From assembly GCA_029582165.1 (NCBI GenBank), contig CM055889.1:9570341-9634340 (forward strand): a stretch of 64,000 nt of DNA, given 5' to 3'. The position numbers were made by a program, and so were the translations under genes. Below are positions 20,951 to 33,529 of the stretch, piece by piece. How positions within the stretch are numbered: the stretch's first letter is position 1; each line of letters opens with the position of its first letter. The stretch comes from Portulaca oleracea (lineage: Eukaryota > Streptophyta > Magnoliopsida > Caryophyllales > Portulacaceae). The notes beneath the pieces are model-generated. The model ran no database searches and was not told the origin of the DNA. It worked only from the letters and a program-made list of their open reading frames with translations.

Positions 20951-21417
20951 CTCCCTCCGTCCCAAATAAATTGTCTACTTTGCTTTTTTACGGTCTTCGA
21001 TGTTATACTTTGACTATCAATATTTTACGTTTTATATTTTAACTTGTACTACCTCCGTTCCAAAATGTTTGTCCGTTGACTAAATTTTGACTGTTGATTA
21101 CTCGCAAATTATAATGAGTTACAATTTAAAATTACCGTCATTGTAATCTTTAGCAAATTATCTTTCTAATGGTAGTGATTTCATATTTTAATTCATTATA
21201 ATTTGTGAGTAATTAACAGTCAAAATTTAGTCAACGGACAAACATTTTGGGACGGAGGTAGTAATATTTTGTTTAAATGAAAGTATTTTTCGTCACAAAT
21301 CTAATAATAATAGTTTTACACGATAACTCAATATATAATTTGATAAATTTACGGTCAAACTTTATAAAGGTTGACCTCATTAGTCAAACTAGGACAAAAT
21401 ATTTGGGATGGAAGGAG
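20951..21417. mobile_element. Stowaway-type MITE (outer), interrupted by a second MITE
   Basis: The left terminus CTCCCTCCGTCCCAAATAAA follows TA. The right terminus, read in complement, is CTCCTTCCATCCCAAATATT and is followed by TA. Removing the inner element (21049-21261 plus its duplicated TA) leaves a MITE of about 252 bp. TA duplication and CTCCCTCCGT termini are the Stowaway/mariner hallmarks. Confidence 0.8.
21049..21261. mobile_element. Stowaway-type MITE (inner), long terminal inverted repeats
   Basis: The 213-bp element is flanked by TA on both sides. Its inverted repeats run about 70 bp or more from CTACCTCCGTTCCAAAATG on the left to the matching right arm, with few mismatches, so the element would fold into an almost complete hairpin. 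It is nested in the element at 20951-21417 and is therefore younger than it. Confidence 0.88.
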
Positions 21418-21697
21418 TAATAAATTAATGGTTAAAATTTATTAAAAAAATTTACTAGTCACAGAGGGACATTATTTTAAAATGGATGAAGCATTATAAT
21501 TAAATTAACATAGGATTAAGGAGGCGTAAATGAGTGAAACTAAGGTATGGCAATTTGCAAAAAGCATCTTCTATATGCACTTTTTGTAGGATTGTTTTTT
21601 ACTCCATCTCTATACCTTAATAATCATCATTATCCTTTGGATTTCCAAATATCTCTGCATTCCCCCTTAATCATGATTCGTTACTGAGCCTTTCTTA

Positions 21698-21980
21698 CTC
21701 CCTCTGTTCTAGGAACTATTTGTTTTTGTTCCCCAAATATATATCTATGGCCTTATAATTGTAAGGTAAAATTTAAAGCTATATTAATATTGTTATATCT
21801 ATTTTTATAAATTGTTACTTTAGTCATTTTTAATATTTATTATTCAGTTAAAGTAGAAAATTGTGGCGATAAATATGGTTTTGAGTTCATCAACTACCTT
21901 TTTTTTGTTACGAGAACTACCTTTTATTCTATGAGATTTTCTAATTCTTGAAAAAAAAAATTATTTAAAAATGGAGCAAG
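21698..21980. mobile_element. Stowaway-like MITE, decayed
   Basis: It begins CTCCCTCTGTTCTAGGAAC after TA and ends with a weak complement (CTTGCTCCATTTTT) before TA. The right terminus is poorly preserved. Confidence 0.45.
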
Positions 21981-22007
21981 TATTTTTCTTCATTTTCTAA
22001 CATGGTA

Positions 22008-22242
22008 CTACCTCCATTCCATATTAACTGTCGTCTTTGGAAATTGTGCAGTCAAATTTCAAAAATTTTGACTATAAATTTCCCAACATATACAATGAGT
22101 TGCTATATAAAATTACCACCATTAAATTCGTGATGAAAAATACTATCATAAAAGTATAGTATTGTAATTGTTAATAATATATTATGTAATATTGAAAATC
22201 GTGAAAGTTAAAATTATGACAATTAATATGGAACGGAGAGAG
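22008..22242. mobile_element. Stowaway-type MITE
   Basis: It is flanked by TA. The left end CTACCTCCATTCCATATTAA is matched by the complement of ...TTAATATGGAACGGAGAGAG. Confidence 0.8.
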
Positions 22243-22497
22243 TATATACAATCACTCCTCAATTACCCATAACAAATGCGCTAATCATAATGCTTTATCT
22301 GTTTAGCATGTTAGCTCTTATGATGCTTTTATAGTTTTATTTATCCTTGAAACCCCACATAAATTGATGTTAATATGTTTCTATTATTGAATTTTTATAT
22401 AACTGAAGTCAAGGTACCTAGTCCCTCAGTTCAGAAAATTTAAAAGTTTATGTATTTAATCAGTGGCGTGATTTACAATTCCTTATTAAAATTATAA

Positions 22498-22728
22498 GGC
22501 CGTGTTCTATATTGCGGTTGGTAAACTGCGGTGTCACACGGTACTGCAGTTTGCTACAACCCACCACATTTCACCGCAAATCATTATTTTTTTCTCTCCT
22601 CACTTTTCTCTCTCCTCACTTTTCTCCTCTACTTTTTACATTCTCTCTCCTCACCTACCTCACGTACCAATAACATACCACAATTCCACCACACCTCACC
22701 GCAAAATACCGCAGTATAGAACACGGCC
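22498..22728. mobile_element. PIF/Harbinger-type MITE, intact termini
   Basis: The termini GGCCGTGTTCTATATTGCGG and CCGCAGTATAGAACACGGCC are nearly perfect inverted repeats. Both sides carry TAA, the 3-bp duplication expected for Harbinger elements. The interior is rich in CCACCACA-type repeats and CT tracts, with no coding capacity. Confidence 0.85.
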
Positions 22729-22731
22729 TAA

Positions 22732-24080
22732 ATTATAAATTTAAAAATTCATATTTAAATGATATGATTGATGTGATTTACCTTTTAAAATATTATCTCA
22801 TTTACGTCGTATTATCTCACTTATCCCACTTATACATATACTTATTATCTATCCCTATCCCCGTGCAAAAACAAAACTAGTATTTTTTTGGATGAAATTG
22901 TCATTTTTGTTAATTAAGCCATAGTGTGTTATTGTTGTGCTCAAAAGAACACTGATGGACTTGCCTCAACTTTCGGGTTCTTTGCGATCAACAACAATAA
23001 CCATGGACCATAGCTATTTTCATAGTTGTTTGAAAAATCTACCTTTTCTTGATAACCACTGGCTAGGATGCCTGTCCTACCGACGGGTTAGGCCCCATTT
23101 TTTTTAATGTATAATAAATTTATCTTATCATATATATTTAAAATTTAAAATATTTAATAAATATTGTAAATAATGTGATTTTTCTTACTTATAATATCTT
23201 ATTAAAAATTATAAACTATATTCAAAAATTTATGTATTTAATCACCCACTCAATTCCACTTTTTCCATTCTCCAACTATCTTACACTCTAAAAGAACATG
23301 GCCCAAGTTTTGCAACCATTAAAATTATTAGTTTTTACCTAAATCTAGATACACCAACTCGTATTTTTAATGTCAGAATTACCTGACCAAAAATACACAT
23401 GATTGTACTGACTTTTAATTACCAAATATACACACAATATATATATATATTCAACCCCTCCGTTCGAATTAATAGATCTCATAACATAATTTTCAATTGA
23501 TGTTAGATTCTTAGTTATTTTATTCGATCCTCGAGAGCAAAACAATAAATTTAAGCATGAATACAAGTTACAAAGCAAGTCGTTTGCTATTATATTGTAT
23601 TCAAGGACAAAATGGTAAGTTCAAATGTGAACATAAGCTACAACGCAAAGTCCTTGTTATTGTATTATATCTAAGAGAAAAATAGTAAATTTCTATGTGA
23701 ACACAAGCTGCTAAGCAAGTAGGTAGATAACTGCTTATTATTATATTGTACTTTTAACTTATTTTTGAGCTACAAAAATTTCCACGTATAATATCGTCAC
23801 CTACACGTCACTTTTCCGACGAGTTTAATTAGGTGGTAGATGCTAAAAATAATAAGAGTTAAAGTTCAACTCATCTTTAACAAAATTTTAAGTTCGGATT
23901 ATTTTTTCATATATACTCAAAGTTTGGATTTTTTTTCCAATTTTTTTATATGTAAACTTAATTTTAAATTTTGACGTACATACATTACAGTATAACCATA
24001 AATAAAATAAAATTATATTGATATTAAATTTAACTTCAATGGAGCCCATTGTGTTCATAGGGCAAAGAAGTAATAAGTAA
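22732..24080. other. AT-rich non-coding region
   Basis: I see no gene. There are imperfect direct repeats at 23520-23760 (segments of the form AAGCTACAA...AAGTCCTTGTTATTGTATT recurring about every 100 bp) and a possible half Stowaway end near 23455 (CCCTCCGTTCGAATTAATAG). Confidence 0.5.
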
Positions 24081-24420
24081 AGAATTTACTCTGTAACCCA
24101 CACCCCAAATCTCGCACCCTGCCCCTAGTCTAATTCTTCCCCCCGTCTGAAACCCAAAACCCAAATCAGGAAGAAGAGTGGAGGCAGAGAGAAGCTAAAC
24201 GCAGGTGAATACAATACTTGTAATAAAGACACGTGTAATCTCAACTCTCAAGTGAAAATAAGCCGTACAAATAACATCTGTATATAAAAAGTAGGCAGTT
24301 TTGTGTTGGCCCAAATAAACAGTGTAGACAACCCAACTGATAGAAGCACACAGGCAAGCAGACATCACAACAATTGTTGAACTTCTCAACATTCTTTTCT
24401 ACTTTGTTAATTAATGAAAT
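24081..24420. other. Exon-like GC-richer patch, unassigned
   Basis: A less AT-rich stretch (24090-24205) has CCCCAAATCTCGCACCCTGCC-type sequence and ends CGCAG/GTGAATAC, which resembles a splice donor. No ATG-initiated frame of interest follows. It could be a 5' untranslated exon; I cannot support more. Confidence 0.2.
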
Positions 24421-24692
24421 TGCACCTCTTACGTTTGAAAATAACTTACATTTTTACCTTTGAAGGGTTAAAGTTTGTCAACTTTAATTTAACCAATAAT
24501 TTAGCCGAACACATTGATTTTTTTTAATGAAATTCAAGTATAATACATCATGGACTATGAGGTTCTTAACTATATATATTCATGGATAATTATATGTACC
24601 ATCGATATGATGAATAATATCATATATAAATAATAATTTTGTATTTTTTACAAATATATATTGATGACAATTATATATGGTCAATACATTAA

Positions 24693-24901
24693 GACCATGT
24701 TCTTTGGTTAGGTTATTTTCAAGTTTGGATGGATAAATTAGGATAAGTTGGGATAAGTTAGGATAATTTATGATGTTTTTTTGAGGAATTGCGTTTTAGA
24801 GTGGATTTTTTTTTTTGAAATTGTGTTAGGTTAGGATAAGTTAGGATAATAAGTTAGGATAAGTTGGGAGAATTATATCAAATGTAACAAAGAACATGAC
24901 C
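24693..24901. mobile_element. PIF/Harbinger-type MITE with GGATAAGTTA repeats
   Basis: The left end GACCATGTTCTTTGG and right end CAAAGAACATGACC are inverted repeats flanked by TAA on both sides. The interior is mostly short repeats of TTAGGATAAGTT, with no coding capacity. Confidence 0.8.
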
Positions 24902-24904
24902 TAA

Positions 24905-26670
24905 GTTGTATTGGAGAACAGAAATAGTCAAAATAAAAGCTATTTTGGCACATAGTAATTTAGTAAATACTACTACTAAAATTATTTGGAGTAATCTCTG
25001 TTAATAGTTAACATGATAAATATAGATTTATATGTATATTAGATAATACTTACACTATGTAAAAGAGATCAACTAAAAATACAGGTATGACTTTGTTCTT
25101 TTGACATGTAGGTAACTGGGTAAGTAAAGTAAATAATATATGATGAGCAAAGTTAAGTGTTGGTAGTAAAGTAACATCAATTATTAAATATATAAATTTT
25201 TAAATAAGATAGTATGAATACAAAAAATCACATCGATTGTCATGTTTGTTAAATATATGAATTTTTAAATATATTTATTAATATATAAAAGTAATATCTT
25301 TGAATTTTGAAATGGTGAGTCAAGCGTGAATTTAGGTACCCAGAACCAATGAGATTAAAGATAAATAAAATATAATAATTGTTTTTCCCTTCTTTTCTCG
25401 CCTAAATAAAATCTATTAACAACCAATCATATTAGAGAAAAACAAATTGACTTAAAAATTTAAAAAAAATCATCAAACATGAACTTAATTAGAACTCTAA
25501 CTCCATAAGGTTGCAAACACCCAGCGTTACCAATACCCACGTACACTGAGCAGCAATTATCCCTGAAAATCAGTAAGTATCTACTAATTAGAACCCTAAG
25601 TCTTTCTCACATTCCCAACACCCACCCAAATTCCAATATATACATCCCGAGCTCTGTTACTCTTCTGATATCTCGACTCTCAATCTATAAAATCTGATAA
25701 GATTACTTGCTACAAACCTGCAAATACAATTAGGTCAGCTTTTCTTTAAACTTCTTTTCAATTTGCAATCACAAACCCATTGCAAATACACTCTCAATCT
25801 ATAAAGTCTGATCTCTTGACTCTCAATCAAATCCTGTTTACATTTATTCTGAGCATCAATTTAATTATTTCAACCTTTTCTTTAATGCATACCTGATTTT
25901 CTCATTCATAATATCGAGGTCAAGTTAATGCACAAGTTCTTTCACTACTTAATTCTCAGGTCATTGTAGTTTTAATCTTTCTTGATCCAGTTTACGGTAT
26001 TATATCTATCAACTTATCAACGTTCATTGTTCACCTTGCCATATCTTTCAACAGTTCACCTTTCAGTAGATAAGTTTTGTGGCCCAAAAAAAAGGTCATC
26101 ACCAAGTAAGGTTTCTATATCCACCATGTTCTTTGACTGCTATGACTATAATTATTATTTAATTTACATGACAAATTATTGCACACATCAACCCAGTCAT
26201 ATCTAATTCATCAAATTGAATAATAAATTTGAAGATGACGGTTTTATTCGACTAACAATCCCTTCATCAATATTTTTATTATAGTTTCATCCTTAGATCG
26301 GTTTCTGCAAGGTTATTAAGTACCTTCTTAGACTCTTTCCATGGTTGTGTAACACATACCGGCACAAAGGGTAAACTTCCTCCACATTTCAAATTTAATC
26401 TATACAAATTTTTTTCGTACAATTGTATCACTTTATAAATGATAACTCTAAATTGCAGCTTTGACAATTAAACATGATGGACCCCAAGGCCACCATGATC
26501 AGTATTACCTAGCTTTTAGAAATTTTCCATTGAACACCTTATGATGTCAAACTTTTTTACTGGACTATATTATGTGCACACTTTCCCTTTATTATTTGTG
26601 TCGCCATTTATGTTTCATTCTAACTGTATTAAATTCTTTGTTTTAATAATGGGAGCCGGAATATTTATTA
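24905..26670. other. Non-coding region with a promoter-like segment
   Basis: It is AT-rich throughout. Around 25600-25830 there is a TATA-like AATATATACATCCCGAGCTC, a CT-rich leader and repeated CTCTCAATCTATAAA segments, which could be a promoter and untranslated leader. No coding sequence I can defend follows. Confidence 0.3.
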
Positions 26671-26675
26671 TATAT

Positions 26676-26950
26676 GGCCATGTTCTTTTATATGGCTGGC
26701 TGGCTGAGGTGCCACAACACATCGCACTTTGCCACAACCCACCATAACATGTCAATCCACTACAATTTATCACAACCCACCACAATCAACTTTTTCACAT
26801 TTACCAATACAATTTATAATTATAAAAAACAAAACCCACCACAACTTACCTATAATCCCCCACAATCCACAACAATTCCACCACACCCACCACAATTCCA
26901 CCACACCGCATCGCGCCGCACCGTAGCCAGCCGTTTAAAAGAACATGTTC
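26676..26950. mobile_element. Harbinger-like MITE rich in CCACCACAA
   Basis: The left end GGCCATGTTCTTTTATATGG is complemented by ...CAGCCGTTTAAAAGAACATG on the right, and GGCTGGCTG pairs with CAGCC near the ends. The interior is a run of CCACCACAATCC-type repeats. The flanking duplication is unclear here, unlike the sister copy at 57383-57659. Confidence 0.7.
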
Positions 26951-27086
26951 ATAGTTGTCTTTTTAACATTAAAATTCTTTGTTTTAATATGCACGGGTTT
27001 AATACTAGTATTATAAATTTGAAAATAGGTAAATAAAGTTAACATCCTACCGTACTTTGGAAAATACAAGACGAGGAAGGATATTA

Positions 27087-27257
27087 ACTGTTCTTTTGTG
27101 CGTTAACACAACAAACCGCAACGTAATTTGACGTAACCTATCACAACATACCGCAAATTACCATTACCTTTTTACTATTTCCACCGTAATTTACCACAAT
27201 CTACCATAACTAACCACAACGCAACGTAAACGCAAACGTAATGCACACAAGAACGGT
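27087..27257. mobile_element. Harbinger-like MITE, short and decayed
   Basis: The left end ACTGTTCTTTTGTGCG is matched by the complement of GCACACAAGAACGGTG. The interior has the CCACAA/ACCGCAA repeats of the same family. Confidence 0.5.
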
Positions 27258-27599
27258 GAAAGAAAAGAAATGGAAAGGATATGGTTTGCTGAATTTAAGG
27301 GGAAACTTTTTCTAGATTGTTTCATATGTAAACAATGGTTATCCTTTTTCACTTTTGCACGAAGCTTTTGTCATTTTACGAAGAAAATATAGAGAAGAAG
27401 AAAGGCACAGCAAAAGTGAGAAACACCCACGGCCCACGGACCACGGGGTATACGCGGAGTCATTAATTGATCAAACCCCACACTTGCTTTTCCACTTCTC
27501 AATTGCTTCTTTAATTGTTGTCCTACTGCCAAAAAAAAAAAATTGCTTCTTTAATTTCTCGGCATTCCAAATTTAATCTTTTTAATTAATTCTCTTATA
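27258..27599. other. Non-coding spacer
   Basis: I see nothing identifiable apart from a poly-A run at 27530-27542. Confidence 0.5.
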
Positions 27600-27851
27600 C
27601 TTCCTGTCCCTATCTCTTGTCACACTGACTACTCTTACAAAATTAAAAGTAAAATTGGACTGGGTGAAAATTTTATAAATGGCTCAAATTAACCTTATAA
27701 AATACATGAATAAAAGTTTAAAGTATTTAAATTCTAAATAAATTTATTTATTATGAATAAAATGAGAATGATAATTATTGAAATTCTAAGCATAACAAAT
27801 AAAAATGGATGGAACATTTGTTATTTGACAAACAAACTAGAACGGAGAGGG
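27600..27851. mobile_element. Stowaway-like MITE
   Basis: It is flanked by TA. The left end CTTCCTGTCCCTATCTCTTG is partly complemented by ...ACTAGAACGGAGAGGG on the right. Confidence 0.55.
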
Positions 27852-27935
27852 TACTTTATGATAATCTTAGGATTTGAGTCTCACTTGACCAAAGTACAAC
27901 TAATATGCAATCGGGAAATATGAATTATCAAATAC

Positions 27936-28116
27936 TGTGAGAATATCAAGGTGTATTAGAGTTAGTTATCAAGATTCAAGAATTAGAATCTTGATCTTGA
28001 TCTTTGATTACATCTTCAGCTAGATTTATGTATAAATAGTCCTTAGTTTTTGTTCTTTGGAATATACTTCAATATATATTTTTCTCCAAATCTTCTCTTC
28101 TATCCACATTTTCTCA
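27936..28116 (+). mobile_element. Short 5' LTR of a Ty1/copia element
   Basis: A sequence of about 180 bp begins TGTGAGAATATC and ends CATTTTCTCA (TGAGAA/TTCTCA inverted ends). It is followed at once by the primer site TGGTATCAGAGC. A TATA box (TATAAATAG, 28031-28039) fits a promoter in this orientation. No 3' LTR copy was found; the element is cut off at 32114. Confidence 0.7.
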
Positions 28117-28128
28117 TGGTATCAGAGC
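28117..28128 (+). other. tRNA-iMet primer-binding site of the copia element
   Basis: TGGTATCAGAGC directly abuts the LTR end at 28116. Confidence 0.85.
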
Positions 28129-28139
28129 CTTGAACTTTT

Positions 28140-28805
28140 TAGGAGTGGGAATTGATACCCATATATTGGGTACCCACCCTTACCCACCCATAACGGGTGG
28201 GTAAAACCCATTAGAGACGGGTAATGGGTAGGATGGGTATGGGTTACCCATAATTTGGTGTGGAATCCATTATTCATGGGTATCCATATACCCATTGATG
28301 TCTTAACTGTATGCATATCGAGTTGTATTGTGTATATATACTGAAATTTAAGGCAAAATTCAACTTTATCGGTTTGACATGAAACTTTGTAATACGATAG
28401 TATTGATTAAAAAAATATCAAATATGAATTTTGAGCTCCTAATTCTTTTTGTTCAATAACATTTATCGCGATATATATAGACATTTTTTGCCGCAAAAAC
28501 TAACTGAAACTTTAAATTAAAATTCAATTCTAACGATTTAAATTGAAACTTTATAATATGATACGATAGATTAAAAAAAGTTCAAATATGAATTTTGAGC
28601 TCCAAATATAAATTTATTATCTAAAACGTTAGAATACAAAATAAGAATAGTTAGTTGAATAGTAGGATACCCATGAATACCCATGTGGATAATATCCATG
28701 TGGGTATTAAGAAGCATGGGTAGGGTATGTGTAGGGTCTTATAATCTTTGGGTAAAATGTGGGCTTGGACCTTGCCCATCCATACCTACTCAATTCACAC
28801 CCATA
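28140..28805. mobile_element. hAT-like non-autonomous element inserted in the copia leader
   Basis: The ends are TAGGAGTGGGAATTGA on the left and, in complement, TATGGGTGTGAATTGAGTAGG on the right. Flanking 8-mers GAACTTTT and GAGCTCTT agree at 6 of 8 positions, as expected for an aged hAT duplication. The interior is rich in TACCCAT/ATGGGTA motifs at both ends and AT-rich in the middle, with no transposase. Confidence 0.65.
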
Positions 28806-28915
28806 GAGCTCTTCTCTACCTTCCCCCAGAGACGAAGCTATCATCCCTCACACATTGTTGAAGGGTTGCTGGTCTCCTGCTTCAGAAGGACAGAATAGTC
28901 TGGCCTTGTTAGCAA

Positions 28916-31900
28916 ATGGCTGAGGCTGAGGTATCAATAAGCATTGGTTTAGGCCAAGGGACTGGGATAGGAGTAGGTCTTGATCAAGGTCGATCAAGAA
29001 ATGATGAAGAATTGTAGAACAACAATCCATTATACCTCCAAAGTTCAGATCACCCAGGACTGCAGACAGTGAACATTAAGTTTAATGGATCCAACTTTCA
29101 AAAGTGGGGAAGAGCCATCAAAATAGCCTTGAAAACCAAAGTCAAGATAGGCTTCATCACTGGAGAATGTCCCCGATCAACTCAGGTTACATCTCTTAAT
29201 CAATGGATTAAATGTGACAACATGGTTATTAGTTGGTTGCTAAATTGCACGATTCCTGAGTTAGCTAAGTCTTTTTTATATGTAAACACTGCACAAGAAC
29301 TATGGGGAGAATTGAGTGAGAGATTTGGCCAAAGTAATGGGCCCTTTCTCTTTCTGTTAGAAAAGGAAATCTCTAACCTACACCAAGGGAAGCAGTCTGT
29401 AGCAGTCTACTTTACAAGGATGATGAAAGTTTGGGATGAATTAAGTGAGATGTCTGAGGTACCAGTTTGTAACGGTCCTGATACATGCCCTCACATTAAG
29501 ACCACCATTGCCATGGAACAAAGAAGGAGGCTTGTCCAGTTCCTAATGCACTTGAATGATGAGTTTAATGTTGTAAGAGCACAAATCTTGCTGATGGATC
29601 CCTTGCCCACAATCAACAAAGCATATTCTTTGGTCCAGCAAGCTGAGTGCAAAAGATTGCTTCTGGTAGGCTGCAGTTTTCATCTGAAATAGCAGCTAAC
29701 ACTCACAGGCAATTTAGCAACAATGACATAAGTGCTTTGAATGCAAGAAATTCCTTCAAGGGACCCAAGAAAGATCCCAAGAAGGACAAAGCAAATAAAT
29801 TTTGCACTTATTGCCAGAAACCTGGCCATGAGAGGGAAAGTTGCTTTAAATTAGTAGGGTATCCGAATTGGTATAAAGGCAAGAAAACAGCAGCAAATGT
29901 TTTCCTTGAAGAGACAATAGACACCCCATTAGAAGCAGAAGTTCCTCATATGAATACAAGGCTTCTGCAACAAATAGCTAATGAAGTCTTCAAAATAAAT
30001 CAAAGTAAGCAGCAAGACCAAATGCAGACATCACAAGCCACTTCACATTTTGCTAAATCCTCAAAGACTCTAAAAGAAAGTTTCTCACATTTCTCAGGTA
30101 ATATCTTTCAAGATATAAACAGTAGTGCTTGCTTTAATGTCCAAAAATTCAAAGATTTTATTATGTCTTCCTGTGTTGTTGACACTGGGGCAAGTGATCA
30201 CATGGCCCATGACATATCTTTATTCACCTCCCTTGATAAGCTAAGCAAGCCTATATCTATCACTATACTTGATGGTAGTGTCAAAACAGTAAAGTTAACT
30301 AGAGATATAGTTCTTGAAAATGGTCTAAAGCTACATAGAGTCTTATATGTTCCTAACTTCACATTTAACTTGTTATATGTTATCAAGCTTTTACCTGATC
30401 AATCCATATATATGATTTACTTTGCTGACAAGTGCTTGTTTCAGGACCCTTTAAATAACAGGACCATAGTTATTGCTCATGAGAATCATGGGCTCTATAA
30501 GCTGGAATCCAAGTGTAGAAGGAGAACTCACTTCACTCCTAAGCCTCATATGTTAGTTACTAATGGCAAAACTTGTAATGTTGTTGAGAATGATGAAATA
30601 CCCTTGCACATTTTACATTCAAGATTAGGACATGCCTCTGTTTCAAAACTGGAGCATATTTTGGATTGTAACATTGATAATGAAAAGATTTTTTGTGATA
30701 TTTGCATATTTGCCAAAGCTCATAGGTTACAATTTCATAGAAGCTCCATCAAAACTTGTTTTCCCTTTCAATTAGTTCATACGGACTTGTGGGGCCCCTA
30801 AAAAACCTCAAATATAAATTGTGCTAGGTATTTTCTAACTATAGTTGATGACTATACTAGGTGCACATGGACTCAGTTGTTACATGATAAAACTCAGGTT
30901 TACAAAAGCATCAAGAAATTCTTGAATATGGTAGAAAATCAGTTTGATGCACATATAAAGGTGATCAAAACTGATAATATAGAACTGCATTTCTTCAAAA
31001 GACTTGCACATCGCTCTTTGATTTAAAAGGAATTATACACCAAATGTCCATGGTAAGAACCCCCCCCAGCAAAATGGGGTAGTAGAGAGAAAACATTGAC
31101 ACCTTCTTGATACTGCTAGGGCCATTAAGTTACAAGTAGGTTTCCTAAAAACCTTATGGGATGAATGCATTTTGGTTCCTACCTCTATCATCAACAAGCT
31201 ACCTATGAAGGTTTTAGGATGAAAAAGTCCTTATGAGATGCTCTGCAAAGAGAAACCTAATTTAGAGGAATTAAGGACCATTGGATGGCAATGTTTTGCT
31301 GTGAATTTAGGGGAGAAAGATAAATTCTCTGACAGAGCCATAAGATGTGTATTACTTGGATACACATATGGAATGAAAGGATATAAGTTGCTCACTCTAG
31401 ATACAAGAAAGGTCATACGCAGTAGGGATGTGATCTTTGATTAGCAGTTCTTTACTTTCAGAAATCAAGGAAATAATCATAAAGAATCCAAGATGATCGC
31501 TGGAAATTTTTGGCCTTCTTCAGAAGTTTATGCTGACACAGATCACCCTAGGACAGATGTAAAACACCACTCTGTCCCAGCAAGTCCTGATTCTAATGCC
31601 ACATTTGATGAAACTAATGTAAATTTGGAGGCTGACATTATGCAGGAATCAAATGAACATACTAGTATTCAAAAAGAATGCCATGAAGACAGTCTTAATG
31701 ACACTGTTGCTCAGGATGACACAGTTCCTCTCCAAAATCTTGATGATCAAAGCCTAGATCAAAGAAGAAATCATGATGAAAATTCACAACAAGGCCTAAG
31801 AAGATCTCAAAGACAGAGGCAAAGACCTATTTGGCTCAAAGACTTTGTGCAAACTCAAGGTCACAGCAGGCAAGATAAGAGACCAAATCAAGATCAATCC

Positions 31901-32114
31901 CACAATCTTACATGATATAAGTCAATTTCTTTCCCTTTATTCAAAGCTGTTGATTTTCAACATTATTCTTCTGATTTTGTTGCATCTTTAGTTACTACAA
32001 TGCATGTTCCTGAGCCTAGTAACTATGCAGTAGCAGCAAGACATTCTGAATGGGTAAAAGCCATGAATGAAGAATTGGAGGCTTTAGAGAAAAATCAGGA
32101 ATTGGAGGCTTTAG
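28916..32114 (+). pseudogene. Ty1/copia gag-pol, degenerate and truncated
   Basis: The gag frame starts at ATG 28916 (MAEAEVSIS) and is interrupted by a TAG near 29015. It resumes as NNNPLYLQSSDHPGLQ and the Ty1/copia gag core (WGRAIKIALKTKVKIGFI) to about 29690. A frameshift near 29650 leads into the zinc knuckle CTYCQKPGHERESC (about 29805), the protease motif VVDTGASDHMAHD (about 30175) and the pre-integrase motif LHSRLGHASVSKL (about 30620). A stop at 30799-30801 interrupts the integrase core, which continues as VDDYTRCTWTQLL. Further fragments follow to a serine/charged spacer (31493-31915) and the first residues of reverse transcriptase (EWVKAMNEELEAL). The element ends abruptly at about 32114 against another LTR fragment, so the catalytic RT and RNase H are missing. 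Confidence 0.85.
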
Positions 32115-32519
32115 GTTCGTCACGCTAGTAAACTCAAGTTGTTGATTATAGTGAAGTGAAGACTTGAAGTAATATTTATGCCCTAATCCCCATGTGGATG
32201 AACTTTTATCTGCTTTTGTGTTTTAATATGTTTTTCTTAGGCATGCATCCCGATTGGGATTTTCTATGAAAATCTGAACTATTCTTGCTTTATGAATATC
32301 ATTATTTTCTGTTTATTTGATCCTATTTTGAGTAAATAAAGCAGTTGTTCCACTCTATCTTGTCTACCAATTTTGTGGAACTGGATCGAGATTGTTTAAG
32401 TGATTAAGATTTCATAAGACACAAAATTCCAAGTGAAACATTAAGCGGGTTCGGTAATATAATTTTTTAGTACTTCCCTGGGGTAAGTTGTGCACACATG
32501 TCAGAACTGTCTGAGGATA

Positions 32520-32975
32520 TAGTGTCATGTTCCATGTCTGAGACTGGTCATCCAAATTTATGACCGTTTGGACACTTAAGGTCTAGTTTGTTGTCTAAAT
32601 TGGGACCGTCTGGAGACTTAGGGCCAGTAAATTTCATGGGTATCTTGAGGTAAGGTAAATGATGAATTTTGGTAATATTTGGTAACTTTTGGTAATTTTT
32701 GGTAACTTATGGTAACTTAGGGTAAATTTATATGGGTAAATTTGTGTTTTTGAAATAAAAGGAAAAAATGAAAAAAAACTACGTCATGTGATTTTCGATA
32801 ATTTTGATAACTTTCGGTAAATTTTGGTAACTTTTGGTAATTTTTGGTAACTTTCGGTAATTTATGGTAATTATTTACTTACCCCAATTAACCCATGAAA
32901 TTTACAGGGCCTTAATGTCTCTTTCGTTGTCCGAATTAGGACCGTCTAGAGCTTAATGCCTCGTCCTTTGTCTGA
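32520..32975. repeat. Minisatellite of about 43 bp in the LTR fragment, split by a MITE
   Basis: Units of the form GACCGTCTGGAGACTTAAGGTCTAGTT...GTCT recur about four times (near 32560, 32605, 32912 and 32940). They read continuously if 32621-32911 and one TTA are removed. Confidence 0.65.
32621..32911. mobile_element. PIF/Harbinger-type MITE with GGTAA repeats
   Basis: The ends GGGCCAGTAAATTTCATGGG and CCCATGAAATTTACAGGGCC are close inverted repeats. TTA flanks both sides. The interior consists largely of TTTTGGTAACTTTTGGTAA repeats. Confidence 0.82.
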
Positions 32976-33529
32976 TTATGATTTTAAATTTTGAGACCTC
33001 TGCAAGGTCGCTCGTATAACTAACATTTTTTTATGTAAATGGAAATTCTCTTATTTTAATTTTTGATTTTTTTTTTCCAGGAAAGGTTTCACTTGTTTGT
33101 AAATTTTTTGAATTATTCACGTCTCCCCCTAAATGAGTTGAAATGAATTTTAGGTTGTTTTGACGGTAAGTGGTAAATATTATTGAGTTCCATCTTATGT
33201 TTGTAAATGTTTTGTTTTCAAGTACTCAGTGTGATGGAAGGGGAAGAGAACTAGTGTGAGGACGACACAGTTAGATTTCTGCAGAGTTTTAATTAAGTCT
33301 GGAGTGTAATAACAAATGATTAAGTTTAAGCTTAAGCTTAAGCTGAGATAAAATTATGAATTATTAAGTAAAGTTTGAGTTGAATGTTAGTCTGTTTGAG
33401 TTTTATTTTGTACCTCTGGCCTTGTGTCTCTTCAGAGATATGACAGTGACGCCCGTTGAGCCTGTAACTTTCGTTGTTACAGTTAGTCAAGTTTTGAGTT
33501 TTATTATTAAACTTTCTTGAGCGATACAC

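Larger units (their letters stand above)
32115..33529 (+). mobile_element. Fragment of a GGGCGTTACA-family LTR
   Basis: The 3' portion matches the LTRs at 9294-12564 and 13377-15226: ATGTTTTGTTTTCAAGTA, AGAGATATGACAGTGACGCCC and a degraded terminus GAGCGATACA near 33529. The 5' part of the LTR is missing at the junction with the copia relic. A Harbinger-type MITE (32621-32911) interrupts it. Confidence 0.65.
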
